A stretch of DNA of 23,852 bases, from NCBI GenBank assembly GCA_966250865.1, contig CBINIT010000015.1:1-23852 (forward strand). Direction: 5' to 3'. The stretch is from CAYGGE01 sp966250865 (GTDB taxonomy: Bacteria; Patescibacteriota; UBA1384; CAYGGE01). Of the stretch, positions 5,800-13,262 are shown piece by piece; the stretch's first letter is position 1; every line of letters begins with the position of its first letter. The notes beneath the pieces were generated by a model. The model was not told the origin of the DNA and searched no databases. It saw only the letters and a list, made by a program, of their open reading frames with translations. A program made the translations under genes and the position numbers.

Positions 5800-6507
5800 T
5801 CACTTGAAGTTCTTCATTTCTCTTGGTTTGCCATGAGCTTGACGAGGTTTCTTGTTGGCTGACCGGATGCCGTATGCTTTTATTGTCTCTCCTGCTGGTT
5901 CGCCAATGATAATAACTCGTTGACCGGTTGAAATGTCCTGTAAGGCTGCATGCGTCCCCTCTAGGTCGACAGTAAAAGTGCCCTCTGGATTCTCCATAAC
6001 AAATTGATTCTCTCCGTTTTCAACCACGGTTCCAATGATCGGTTTTACTCTCTGAGGTAATGGCGAGTAGTAGCGGATGAATCGCGGTGGGCCAGCTTTT
6101 ACGATGTGATCATGTAATCGTGCCTGGTTGAATATTGCGATGCCTGCAAGCGCGATGAATAGTACGCCTAGGAGCGTCGCACCCCAGGGCTGTCGGTAGA
6201 GCATTGTTTGGCTTCTGGTGATGAGGTTTGTTGCCAAGATAAGGAGTCCCCCGGCCAAAATAAGGACCCACGGCAGCGATATGAGAAGCCGTTGCCATCC
6301 AGTTGGGCCAAAGCCTGGCAAGTAAGCAAGCTCGTTAGCTCGGATTACATAAGTCGTAAGGCTGCCGAGATACCAAATCAAAAGCAGAGCGCCTATGCCG
6401 AGGATAAAACCAAGGGCATGCTCAACAGTAAACTGCCAGCGTGGCTTCATGGCTGCCGTACCGTCTTTTATTGCCTCCTCAATTGTTTTTTTAAGCGTAT
6501 TGCTCAT
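5800..6507 (-). CDS. Membrane protein coupled to ECF sigma factor (probable anti-sigma/sensor)
   Basis: 235 residues. A cytoplasmic N-terminal helix (1-25) is followed by three hydrophobic segments (about 30-52, 73-95, 107-127). An extracytoplasmic beta-rich domain follows (about 145-215): IIGTVVENGENQFVMENPEGTFTVDLEG and GQRVIIIGEPAGETIKAYGI, which looks like an OB-fold-type domain. The basic tail is KKPRQAHGKPREMKNFK. Its ATG overlaps the sigma factor stop (ATGA, 6504-6507), indicating translational coupling, the usual arrangement of an ECF sigma and its membrane anti-sigma. No classical zinc anti-sigma (HxxxCxxC) motif is present, so the role is inferred from context. Confidence 0.82.
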   Translation of the reverse strand: MSNTLKKTIEEAIKDGTAAMKPRWQFTVEHALGFILGIGALLLIWYLGSLTTYVIRANELAYLPGFGPTGWQRLLISLPWVLILAGGLLILATNLITRSQTMLYRQPWGATLLGVLFIALAGIAIFNQARLHDHIVKAGPPRFIRYYSPLPQRVKPIIGTVVENGENQFVMENPEGTFTVDLEGTHAALQDISTGQRVIIIGEPAGETIKAYGIRSANKKPRQAHGKPREMKNFK

Positions 6508-7058
6508 CGGATTCCTTTGCCAAAATGTTGATAGAGAAGTTGCTTAGCTCGATTTAAGCGAACGCCAACGGTAGCTGTTGGGATACGTAAAATGTCAGCA
6601 ATCTCCTGGTAACTCTTGTCTTCAAAATAATAAAGAACGATAGGCTCGCGATACTTAATAGGTAGGTTGGCAACGCCTTCCTCTAATTGCCGAAACTCTT
6701 CCTTGGTCATTGTCTCTTGGTGCGGGTTACTTTTTCCAGGAAGGATGGCAAAGACGGTGTCTGGGTCAATGAGAACTGTTCGTTCTCGCTGTATGCTTCG
6801 AATGTGATTGACAAAGGTATTGTGGGCAATCCGATAGATCCAGGGCGAAAAACTGCGCTTAGTATCGAAACCTTGGATGTTTCGGTAGGCTTTGATGAAA
6901 ATCTCCTGGAGCATATCCTCAATATCGTCGTGGTTTCCTAAGAAGCGCCGTCCATAGCGGCGGAGCTTTTCTTCATAGCGAGTAACAAGTTCCCCGAAGC
7001 GGTCACTCTTGCCTTGTTGTACTTCAGTGGCGATAGTCTCGTCGCTTGGCGTCTGCAT
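6504..7058 (-). CDS. ECF-family RNA polymerase sigma factor
   Basis: 184 residues, typical ECF length. Sigma region 2 spans about 20-90: YEEKLRRYGRRFLGNHDDIEDMLQEIFIKAY (2.1-2.2) then FSPWIYRIAHNTFVNHIR (2.3-2.4). A short linker follows. Sigma region 4 spans about 123-178: LPIKYREPIVLYYFEDKSYQEIADILRIPTATVGVRLNRAKQLL, with the helix-turn-helix for the -35 box. It directs RNA polymerase to a small regulon. The same promoter pattern before this gene and before the DUF2680-like gene suggests auto-activation. It overlaps the membrane protein by ATGA. The Shine-Dalgarno is weak (AGGTAG). Confidence 0.95.
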   Translation of the reverse strand: MQTPSDETIATEVQQGKSDRFGELVTRYEEKLRRYGRRFLGNHDDIEDMLQEIFIKAYRNIQGFDTKRSFSPWIYRIAHNTFVNHIRSIQRERTVLIDPDTVFAILPGKSNPHQETMTKEEFRQLEEGVANLPIKYREPIVLYYFEDKSYQEIADILRIPTATVGVRLNRAKQLLYQHFGKGIR

Positions 7059-7112
7059 GCACTACCTGTAATTATGTCGGTCGATTTGTCTTGGGGTGCT
7101 CTCTTATTTACT

Positions 7113-7140
7113 ACTACACTATTCCTGGTGAGATATTACA
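7113..7140 (-). promoter_or_regulatory. ECF-type promoter of the sigma operon
   Basis: On the minus strand TGTAAT (7135-7140), 16-bp spacer, TGTAGT (7113-7118), followed by AGTAAATAAG. The matching promoter at 5770-5797 has identical spacing. Confidence 0.62.
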
Positions 7141-7149
7141 GAGATCATG

Positions 7150-7395
7150 TTAGTTCTCAGTGTCATCTTCTTCGATGATATACGCAGGCAGTTTGCCGCT
7201 GGTCATGAGCCAGGTCATGCTGCCGGCGACCGCCAGGACGAGCGTGAAAAGAAGAAATCCAATAGTTCCCATTTTTTCGCCAGTACTGGTACTAAAATAC
7301 TCCATATACCCAGCCATCAGCCAGACACCGAGAAGCAGCGGACCGACATACCAACGTTGCCATTTTGGTAGAAATATCTTCTTTGTTTTCTTCAT
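7150..7395 (-). CDS. Small two-helix membrane protein
   Basis: 81 residues. A basic N-terminus (MKKTKKIFLPKWQRW) is followed by two hydrophobic helices (about 17-34 and 43-64) and an acidic C-terminus (YIIEEDDTEN). RBS AGGAG at the usual distance. It starts 8 bp after the stop of the propeller gene, so it is the last gene of the padR operon. The family was not recognised. Confidence 0.75.
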   Translation of the reverse strand: MKKTKKIFLPKWQRWYVGPLLLGVWLMAGYMEYFSTSTGEKMGTIGFLLFTLVLAVAGSMTWLMTSGKLPAYIIEEDDTEN

Positions 7396-7403
7396 ACAAT
7401 CTC

Positions 7404-8591
7404 CTAATTAAGCCAACCAACAAATGATACGAGATCGTTACCTTCGCCGACATTGCCAAGCCGTTGTTTTTTTCGTGTTTTCAAATCAAGAATATAGAGG
7501 CCTCGGTTGGTAGAATAGCCTGAGCCGTTCCAAGCCTCATAAACGATTTTTTCTTTGTCGGGCGAGAGGCTCTTGATTGCATAGCGCTCATAACCTTCCT
7601 TGAGTAATGTGCTGGACTGTTGTTTCGTGGTTAGCGTTGCAGTTTGGTTGATGGAAGCTGTTTCATCGGTCTTGCTGATGCTGTATATCAGCGTGTCAGT
7701 GTCGAGCCAGAGCGGAGTTCGTGCTTCTTTGTCTTGGTGGGTAATCTGACGTAAGTCTGTGCCATCAGGATTAACAATAAATATTTCAGTAAGATTCCGA
7801 AAGCTCTGCTCATCTTCCTGACCTATATTGCCAGTGTATTTATAGGCATAGGCAAAAGCAATTTTCTTCCCGTCTGGTGACCACGAGGCATCATAGACAT
7901 TCTTTGGGGTAGCTTCTTCTCCGCCCAGCTGGATGTCGGCTGGCACAAGCGCCTTTCCTGCGGTCGGATCGGCTACAGCGGCGGCATAGAGCTTGGCCGG
8001 AAAGCCACCAAATTCGGAAAACGGTGCACTTAAGACAAACTGCTTCCCGTCTGGCGACCAACTGATCTGATCAGCGTTAAAGAGTGGATTGTACCGCTCG
8101 GTTTTTGTTTCGAGATAGTCAGTGCCGTCGGGGTTGAGGATGTCTATCCCTCTTGACTCCCAGCCACGCCATTCGACGCTCAGAAACTTCCCATCGGGAG
8201 AAAGTACGGGATTGTAGTATCCCCGAACTTCACCAACTGCCATGCCCTCAACGTAGGGCGATGCTTGGCGCAGGGTTTCGATCTGATCGGTAGCCATGTT
8301 GTAGCGCATCAGATCGCCAATATAGTTGGTAAAGTAGAGATACTGTTTGTCAGCACTAAGACTCCCGACGACGCTATCGTAGGTATCGCCTGCTGGTTTG
8401 TCGATCGAGAAGAGTTCGGTTTCAGTGCCGTCTACTACTTTATAAATACGAGTATCTGTCTTGCTGTTTTTGGCATAGATATAGCTGCCTCTCGCCATTG
8501 TCGGGCGAAAGACCGACCAGACGAGAGCGCCAACTACTAACAGTGCAATAATTGCAATAATATCCAGAAAGAGTGGACGTTTATGGGCCAT
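7404..8591 (-). CDS. Membrane-anchored TolB/PD40-type beta-propeller protein
   Basis: 395 residues. One N-terminal transmembrane helix (about 9-28) is followed by an extracytoplasmic propeller of WD40-like PD40 repeats, recognised by repeated SPDGK/SADKQ signatures: SLSADKQYLYF, VLSPDGKFLSVEW, SWSPDGKQFVLS, SWSPDGKKIAFAY, VNPDGTDLRQITH and SLSPDKEKIVYEAW. Such TolB-like proteins usually mediate protein-protein contacts at the envelope. The NPDGTD wording is typical of PD40 proteins. RBS GAGAGGAG. It follows the START-domain gene by 59 bp and belongs to the padR/ABC operon; I infer an accessory sensing or scaffold role for the exporter. Confidence 0.88.
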   Translation of the reverse strand: MAHKRPLFLDIIAIIALLVVGALVWSVFRPTMARGSYIYAKNSKTDTRIYKVVDGTETELFSIDKPAGDTYDSVVGSLSADKQYLYFTNYIGDLMRYNMATDQIETLRQASPYVEGMAVGEVRGYYNPVLSPDGKFLSVEWRGWESRGIDILNPDGTDYLETKTERYNPLFNADQISWSPDGKQFVLSAPFSEFGGFPAKLYAAAVADPTAGKALVPADIQLGGEEATPKNVYDASWSPDGKKIAFAYAYKYTGNIGQEDEQSFRNLTEIFIVNPDGTDLRQITHQDKEARTPLWLDTDTLIYSISKTDETASINQTATLTTKQQSSTLLKEGYERYAIKSLSPDKEKIVYEAWNGSGYSTNRGLYILDLKTRKKQRLGNVGEGNDLVSFVGWLN

Positions 8592-8650
8592 ACTGACTCC
8601 TCTCGGTCATCATATATGACGGTAGCGGCTTCGCCAATAGGTTGTCGGTA

Positions 8651-9076
8651 TTATGGAGTTTCGATGACTTTCTTCATCTGGGAAAGAACCATTTGCCAGT
8701 TTGCCTCGGAATGTTCCTTCCCCTCTTTGGTCTTACTCCCCTCTTGCAAAATGGTGACGGTCGTCTCCCCATCTTGCTCGTCAAGAAGATAGGTCACCAC
8801 TTGTCGATTTTCTGGCGTGTCAGGGCCAAAGGAAGCAGACCAGTAACTCGTCACAAGTTTGGTTGGTTTGATTACTTCCAGAACTGTCCCTCTGTCCTCA
8901 AAGGTCTTGCCTTCCCACTGACCACGGTAGGTAATGGGACTGCCAGTTTCCCAGGTTGTTTCTAGCTCTACGCCAAAGAAGTACTGCTTTACGATGGCCG
9001 GATCGGTGAGAGCTTCCCAGACTTTTTCGATGCGCGCGGCAATGGTCGTTGTAACTTGGGCCGTTAACTCGTTCAT
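8651..9076 (-). CDS. SRPBCC/AHSA1-like (START-fold) protein
   Basis: 141 residues, matching the Activator-of-Hsp90-ATPase-homologue branch of the SRPBCC fold: AARIEKVWEALTDPAIVKQYFFG near the N-terminus, then GSPITYRGQWEGKTFEDRGTVLEV, KLVTSYWS, VVTYLLDEQDGETTVTILQEG and a C-terminal helix NWQMVLSQMKKVI. The fold makes a hydrophobic ligand cavity; bacterial members are mostly of unknown function and often sit with ArsR- or PadR-type regulators and exporters, as here. RBS AAGGAAGG. It starts 30 bp after the ABC gene. Confidence 0.88.
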   Translation of the reverse strand: MNELTAQVTTTIAARIEKVWEALTDPAIVKQYFFGVELETTWETGSPITYRGQWEGKTFEDRGTVLEVIKPTKLVTSYWSASFGPDTPENRQVVTYLLDEQDGETTVTILQEGSKTKEGKEHSEANWQMVLSQMKKVIETP

Positions 9077-9106
9077 GGTTCGTCCTTCCTTTTACTGTAA
9101 TCTCTA

Positions 9107-10882
9107 TTAACTCTTTCTTGCCTTCTCTGACAGCAGTTCGATGGCATGGGAGAGTGAACCGGCCGCGGTAACGCTCCCGCCGTTCACAAAGAATATCTCG
9201 TCGGCACTTTCAATCGTGTTGAGGCGGTGCGCAATAATTACCTTTGTCGTCTCTTTTGGTAATTGTTGCAAAATAGTCTCAAGCAACTGTTCGGTTACGG
9301 TATCGATATTGGCGGTAGCCTCGTCTAGGATGATGAGCGATGGATGCCGCAGTACGGCCCGCATGAACGCAATGAGCTGCTTTTGTCCGAGACTTATACC
9401 GTCGGTATCGGTCGAAACTTTCGTTGAAAGACCTTGATCAAACCGGTCGAGCAGCTTCCCTAGCCCTTCTTTCTTAATGAGCGATTCAAGTTTCTCATCA
9501 CTATATTCCTGATACTGAGTGTTGCCATAGAGAATATTTTCTCGAACGGTTCCGGTGAAGAGGAAGGGATCTTGAAGGATAAACCCAATTTTTTCCGCCC
9601 GTTCAGCTGGTTCGTATGAGCGAATATCTTTACCGTCAAGAAAGACAGTTCCTTCAGTCGGGTCGAAAAGCCGAGCGATAAGTGACGCTGTAGTTGTTTT
9701 GCCGCCGCCGGTGGGCCCAACTAGGGCATAGGTCTTGCCTTGCTCCATAGTGAAGCTGATTGAGTCAAGTACCTTTGAACCGCCTTCATAGGCAAAACTC
9801 ACTGAACGGAATTCAACCAAACCCTTGCCTATCTTCTTGTCGGCAGTATTTGTTTTGATGATGGGCAAGTTATTTTTCATTGAGAGGATCTCGCTAATTC
9901 GGTCCCAAGCTGCGAGTGCACCTTGAAGATCTGACCATAGTGTCGCCATCTGACGGAGCGGATCGTAGAAACGAGTGACGTAGGCCAGGTAACTAATAAG
10001 TAGGCCAAAAGTGAAGTCGCCTTGAGAAATGAGGTACAGACCGTAGATAATAACAATCATTTGTCCGAGGTTTGAAGCAAGTCCAAAGACTGGAACATAG
10101 GTATTATTCGCGATGCCAGCGCCAACGGAGCTTGCATAGTTTTGCTCGTTTACTTCTTGGAAACGCTGTCTAAAGTAATCTTGGCGGTTGAAGGCTACGA
10201 CCACTCTAAAGTTTTGGAGGCTTTCTGAGATTTCAGCGCTCATGCCACCGATGGTTTGGAGGTTTGCCAGGTTCTTTCGCTTCACCCAGGCGGTAGTCAG
10301 CTGCGCCATCACGAGCAGGAGGAGCGCTGGCACTAAGGCAGCTCCGCCTAATCTGCCATTAACCACCACCATGGCGATGCCTGCGCCTAAGATGACAAAA
10401 CCATTACCAATAAATTGCATGAGTGAACGGGAGAAGAACTGGTTGAGCTTGTCGGTATCGTTATTGATACGCGAGATGAGGTCGCCTGCCTTATTTTGGT
10501 TAAAGAACGCTATCGGGAGCTCCTGGAGTTTGGTAAATATTGAGTTGCGCAGGCGAAAGAGTAGCGTCTGTCCGACAAAGCCCATGGTCCGCGTTTGAAT
10601 AAACCCAGAAATCAGTACGCCGATATAGGTAAGAAAAATATAGAGACTGTAGAGGAAGATTCCTTGATAGTCGCGGGCGAACAAGTAGGTGTCGACCGCG
10701 TGACCAATGAGAATTGGTGCCGTAATGGTGAGGCCAGAGTTTACCAGAATCGCGAAAAGCGCGATGATAAGCTTCTTTGACTCAGGTTTGATTAATGGCC
10801 ACAGCCGCTGCCCTGCTGTTTTCACCGACAGCTTCTGCTTAGCCTCTTCTTCAAGTGTTTTGTTGGTGAGTGTGTAATTCAT
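9107..10882 (-). CDS. Heterodimeric ABC exporter half-transporter (catalytic Walker B, degenerate signature)
   Basis: 591 residues: a six-helix exporter domain (about 1-335) and a nucleotide-binding domain (about 355-591). Walker A GPTGGGKT (389-396), Q-loop ILQDP, signature ISLGQ (496-500) instead of LSGGQ, Walker B LIILDE with catalytic E521, and H-loop His552. The neighbouring subunit has the opposite defects, so the pair fits the asymmetric BmrCD/TM287-288 type with one working and one degenerate ATP site. It probably exports drugs, lipids or peptides. Its ATG overlaps the partner's stop (ATGA). PadR control is inferred from the operon. Confidence 0.95.
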   Translation of the reverse strand: MNYTLTNKTLEEEAKQKLSVKTAGQRLWPLIKPESKKLIIALFAILVNSGLTITAPILIGHAVDTYLFARDYQGIFLYSLYIFLTYIGVLISGFIQTRTMGFVGQTLLFRLRNSIFTKLQELPIAFFNQNKAGDLISRINNDTDKLNQFFSRSLMQFIGNGFVILGAGIAMVVVNGRLGGAALVPALLLLVMAQLTTAWVKRKNLANLQTIGGMSAEISESLQNFRVVVAFNRQDYFRQRFQEVNEQNYASSVGAGIANNTYVPVFGLASNLGQMIVIIYGLYLISQGDFTFGLLISYLAYVTRFYDPLRQMATLWSDLQGALAAWDRISEILSMKNNLPIIKTNTADKKIGKGLVEFRSVSFAYEGGSKVLDSISFTMEQGKTYALVGPTGGGKTTTASLIARLFDPTEGTVFLDGKDIRSYEPAERAEKIGFILQDPFLFTGTVRENILYGNTQYQEYSDEKLESLIKKEGLGKLLDRFDQGLSTKVSTDTDGISLGQKQLIAFMRAVLRHPSLIILDEATANIDTVTEQLLETILQQLPKETTKVIIAHRLNTIESADEIFFVNGGSVTAAGSLSHAIELLSEKARKS

Positions 10883-12648
10883 AAGGCATTGGTACTCTGT
10901 TGGGTGGTGTATATTTGTTGGTAATCAACCGATGACTTGAGAAGTTCTTTGTGGGTACCTTTAGCAAGCATCTCCCCTTCCATGAGTAAGATGATCTGAT
11001 CGTAGTTCTCGATCGAAGCAATTTTCTGGGTAACTGAGATGAGGGTAAGATTAGGATAATTCTTCTCAAGATTCTTCAAGATTTTTCCTTCAGTCGCGGT
11101 GTCTACGCGAGCGGTAAAGTCGTCGAGTAGCAGAACCTTTGGATTAAGGGCAAGTGCTCTGGCAAGCATGAGTCGTTGCTTCTGTCCGCCAGAGAGACTT
11201 TTCCCTTGTTCAGAAACGAGTGTGTCGAGACCTTCGGGAAGGGTGGCGATGAAGTCGGCTAGTTCGGCTGTCGCAATCGCTTTTTCCAACGCCTCTTTGC
11301 TTACTTTGCCGCTGAAGGTAATGTTGTCACGAATTGACATGTTAAAGGTAATGCTATCTTGGAACACAATGCCAATCTGTCGGTATAGGGTTTCGCTCTG
11401 ATAGTCGCTGATCTTGTGGCCATCGTATAGTACCTCGCCAGCAGTTGGCTGGAGGAGACCGGTCATGGTGTAAAGCAACTGGGTTTTACCAGCCGCGGTT
11501 GGGCCAATAACCGCCGTCTTGCTGCCAGGCTTAACCGTAAATGATACATCGTCGAGGGCCTTTTTCTGGCCGTAGGCAATCGTCAAGCCACGCACTTCTA
11601 CCTTGCCGGTGAGCTCACTTACTACGGTACCCTTATCTTCCATGTCGGGGCTAGCTAAGACTTCCGCAATTCGGGTGTAGGAAGCAGTTGCCATGGCGCT
11701 AATATTGCCAACAAAGCCGAGGATGAGCAGCGGGAAGATAAGAATCGCCATGTAGCTGCTGAAGGCCGCAAAGTCACCTAAGCTCAGCTGGTTGTCGATA
11801 ACCAGGTGACCACCAAAGGCAAGGATGATCACCGAGGAAAGACTCGCTACAAACGTGATGGCGGGAATAAGCGCCGAAAAGATTCCGATAATCTTTAAGC
11901 CAATTTGAAAGGACGCGTCGTTTACGGTGTAGAACTTTTTATCTTCAAGTGACTCGGAATTCAGGACGCGGATCAGGCCGGCGCCAAGAATACTTTCATT
12001 GATAACTCGGTTGAGACCGTCGATGACCTCGCGGCTTTTTAGAAAGAATGCGCGAACGCGCTGCAGAACAATGCCGAAGGTAAAGCCAATAACCGGCACA
12101 ATAGTCAGGACGGCAAGGCCAAGCTTCCAGTTAGTGAGAAGGAGCAGAATCGAAGCGCCGATAATGAGGAAGATAGAAGAGATGAGGGCGGCTACTGCTT
12201 GGGAAACAAACATCTTAATTGCGTCCATGTCTGAAGTAAGGTTTGTAAGTAGACGGGCTGGGCTGAGTTTTTCGATCTGGCTATGGGCCTGCTTGGAAAT
12301 CTTGGTAATGAGTTTGTCGCGGAGGTCTTTTGCTACTAGTTCTGAAACATAGACCTGAACAATGTTTTGAGCGTAGGTTAGAATGAAGATGCCGAGGCTA
12401 ACAAGCCCAAAAAGCCAACTCACATCGGCGAGAGCCAGGCTTTGCTTGGCATACTCGTCAATCGCATGAGAAATAATTTTTGGCAACCATAAAGCTAAGG
12501 CATTGGCGGCGATGGTGAGGGTGGCAAGTCCAAAGACCATCGGTCGATATGGGGCTAAAATCGCCCATATATTTGGCCCGGCTGGTCTTTTGGAAGCCGC
12601 TTGCTTTGGTTTTGTTTCGCTCTTTGACATTGTATGTACTCGATTCAT
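10879..12648 (-). CDS. Heterodimeric ABC exporter half-transporter (degenerate Walker B and H-loop)
   Basis: 589 residues, exporter membrane domain followed by a nucleotide-binding domain. Walker A GPTAAGKT (382-389), Q-loop VFQDS, perfect LSGGQ (485-489), Walker B VLLLDD with Asp510 where the catalytic Glu should be, and Gln541 at the H-loop His position. The canonical signature serves the partner's working site, while its own Walker B faces the partner's ISLGQ signature to make the non-hydrolysing site. The padR stop and this ATG overlap by one base (TAATG). A second possible start is codon 7 (MSKSETK), with no better ribosome site. Confidence 0.95.
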   Translation of the reverse strand: MNRVHTMSKSETKPKQAASKRPAGPNIWAILAPYRPMVFGLATLTIAANALALWLPKIISHAIDEYAKQSLALADVSWLFGLVSLGIFILTYAQNIVQVYVSELVAKDLRDKLITKISKQAHSQIEKLSPARLLTNLTSDMDAIKMFVSQAVAALISSIFLIIGASILLLLTNWKLGLAVLTIVPVIGFTFGIVLQRVRAFFLKSREVIDGLNRVINESILGAGLIRVLNSESLEDKKFYTVNDASFQIGLKIIGIFSALIPAITFVASLSSVIILAFGGHLVIDNQLSLGDFAAFSSYMAILIFPLLILGFVGNISAMATASYTRIAEVLASPDMEDKGTVVSELTGKVEVRGLTIAYGQKKALDDVSFTVKPGSKTAVIGPTAAGKTQLLYTMTGLLQPTAGEVLYDGHKISDYQSETLYRQIGIVFQDSITFNMSIRDNITFSGKVSKEALEKAIATAELADFIATLPEGLDTLVSEQGKSLSGGQKQRLMLARALALNPKVLLLDDFTARVDTATEGKILKNLEKNYPNLTLISVTQKIASIENYDQIILLMEGEMLAKGTHKELLKSSVDYQQIYTTQQSTNAL

Positions 12649-13193
12649 TATTGATTACTGTGTCGTTTGTCTTGAAGGGCTTGCAGCTGCTTTTCTGTTT
12701 CTGAGAGGATAGCCTTTAGCTCGTCTATTTCTTCATTAGTTCCCTCGAGAACAATTGATTTAATGATTGGTATTGATTGTTTAACTGTTTCTTTTAGCTC
12801 GTGGAAGCGGTGCTTCATCTGCTGCTGATCGTGATGTGGGAGAATAGATTTGAACTCCTTGTGTCCAGCGGTAGCCTTTACACCCTGTGGTGTGAGTTCA
12901 TATACCTTTTTCCCATTTACCACTTTCGCGCTTACCATATCCTTGTCTTCGAGAAGTTGGAGGATGGGATAAACCGATCCGGGACTGGGTCGCCAGAATC
13001 CCTGATGTCGTTCTTCAAGTGTACGGATAATCTCATAGCCGTGCATCGGCTTTTCATTAAGGACACAGAGAATAATTGGCTCAAGGTTGCCGCGTGCGGC
13101 ACGAAAGCCGTCGCTCATAAATCGAAAAAAGGCCTTTCCGTGTTCTCCGTCAGCAAAGTCATGATCATGGTGAGGGGTAGTGTTATGATGCAT
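12648..13193 (-). CDS. PadR-family transcriptional regulator with His-rich N-terminus
   Basis: 181 residues. The winged-helix domain spans about 35-112: NLEPIILCVLNEKPMHGYEIIRTLEE, RPSPGSVYPILQLLEDKDMV and NGKKVYELTPQG are the PadR hallmarks. A C-terminal helical dimerisation part follows (MKHRFHELKETVKQ...). The N-terminal MHHNTTPHHDHDFADGEHG is His-rich, as in some PadR proteins. It heads the ABC exporter operon and would repress it until an exported compound is bound. Two palindromes cover its promoter. No Shine-Dalgarno precedes the ATG and the -10 ends seven bases upstream, so the mRNA is probably leaderless; Met26 is the alternative start. Confidence 0.93.
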   Translation of the reverse strand: MHHNTTPHHDHDFADGEHGKAFFRFMSDGFRAARGNLEPIILCVLNEKPMHGYEIIRTLEERHQGFWRPSPGSVYPILQLLEDKDMVSAKVVNGKKVYELTPQGVKATAGHKEFKSILPHHDQQQMKHRFHELKETVKQSIPIIKSIVLEGTNEEIDELKAILSETEKQLQALQDKRHSNQ

Positions 13194-13199
13194 GAAATG

Positions 13200-13240
13200 A
13201 GTATATCACGATATATCGCTAGGTCAAGCGATATATCGCT
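13200..13240 (-). promoter_or_regulatory. padR promoter with two PadR-type operators
   Basis: On the minus strand TTGACC (13222-13227), 16-bp spacer, TATACT (13200-13205). The 14-bp palindrome AGCGATATATCGCT (13227-13240) abuts the -35 box, and a second copy with core CGATATATCG (13209-13218) lies in the spacer. The centres are exactly 20 bp apart, two helical turns. AT-rich ATAT-centred palindromes fit known PadR operators, so autorepression is likely. Confidence 0.8.
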
Positions 13241-13262
13241 ACCGTTTCGTGCTTGTCTGTAT

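Noticed and set aside
10188..10598. 136-aa plus-strand frame opposite the ABC exporter
   Set aside because: Composition is that of a reverse-strand shadow; the ABC gene on the other strand has all catalytic motifs.
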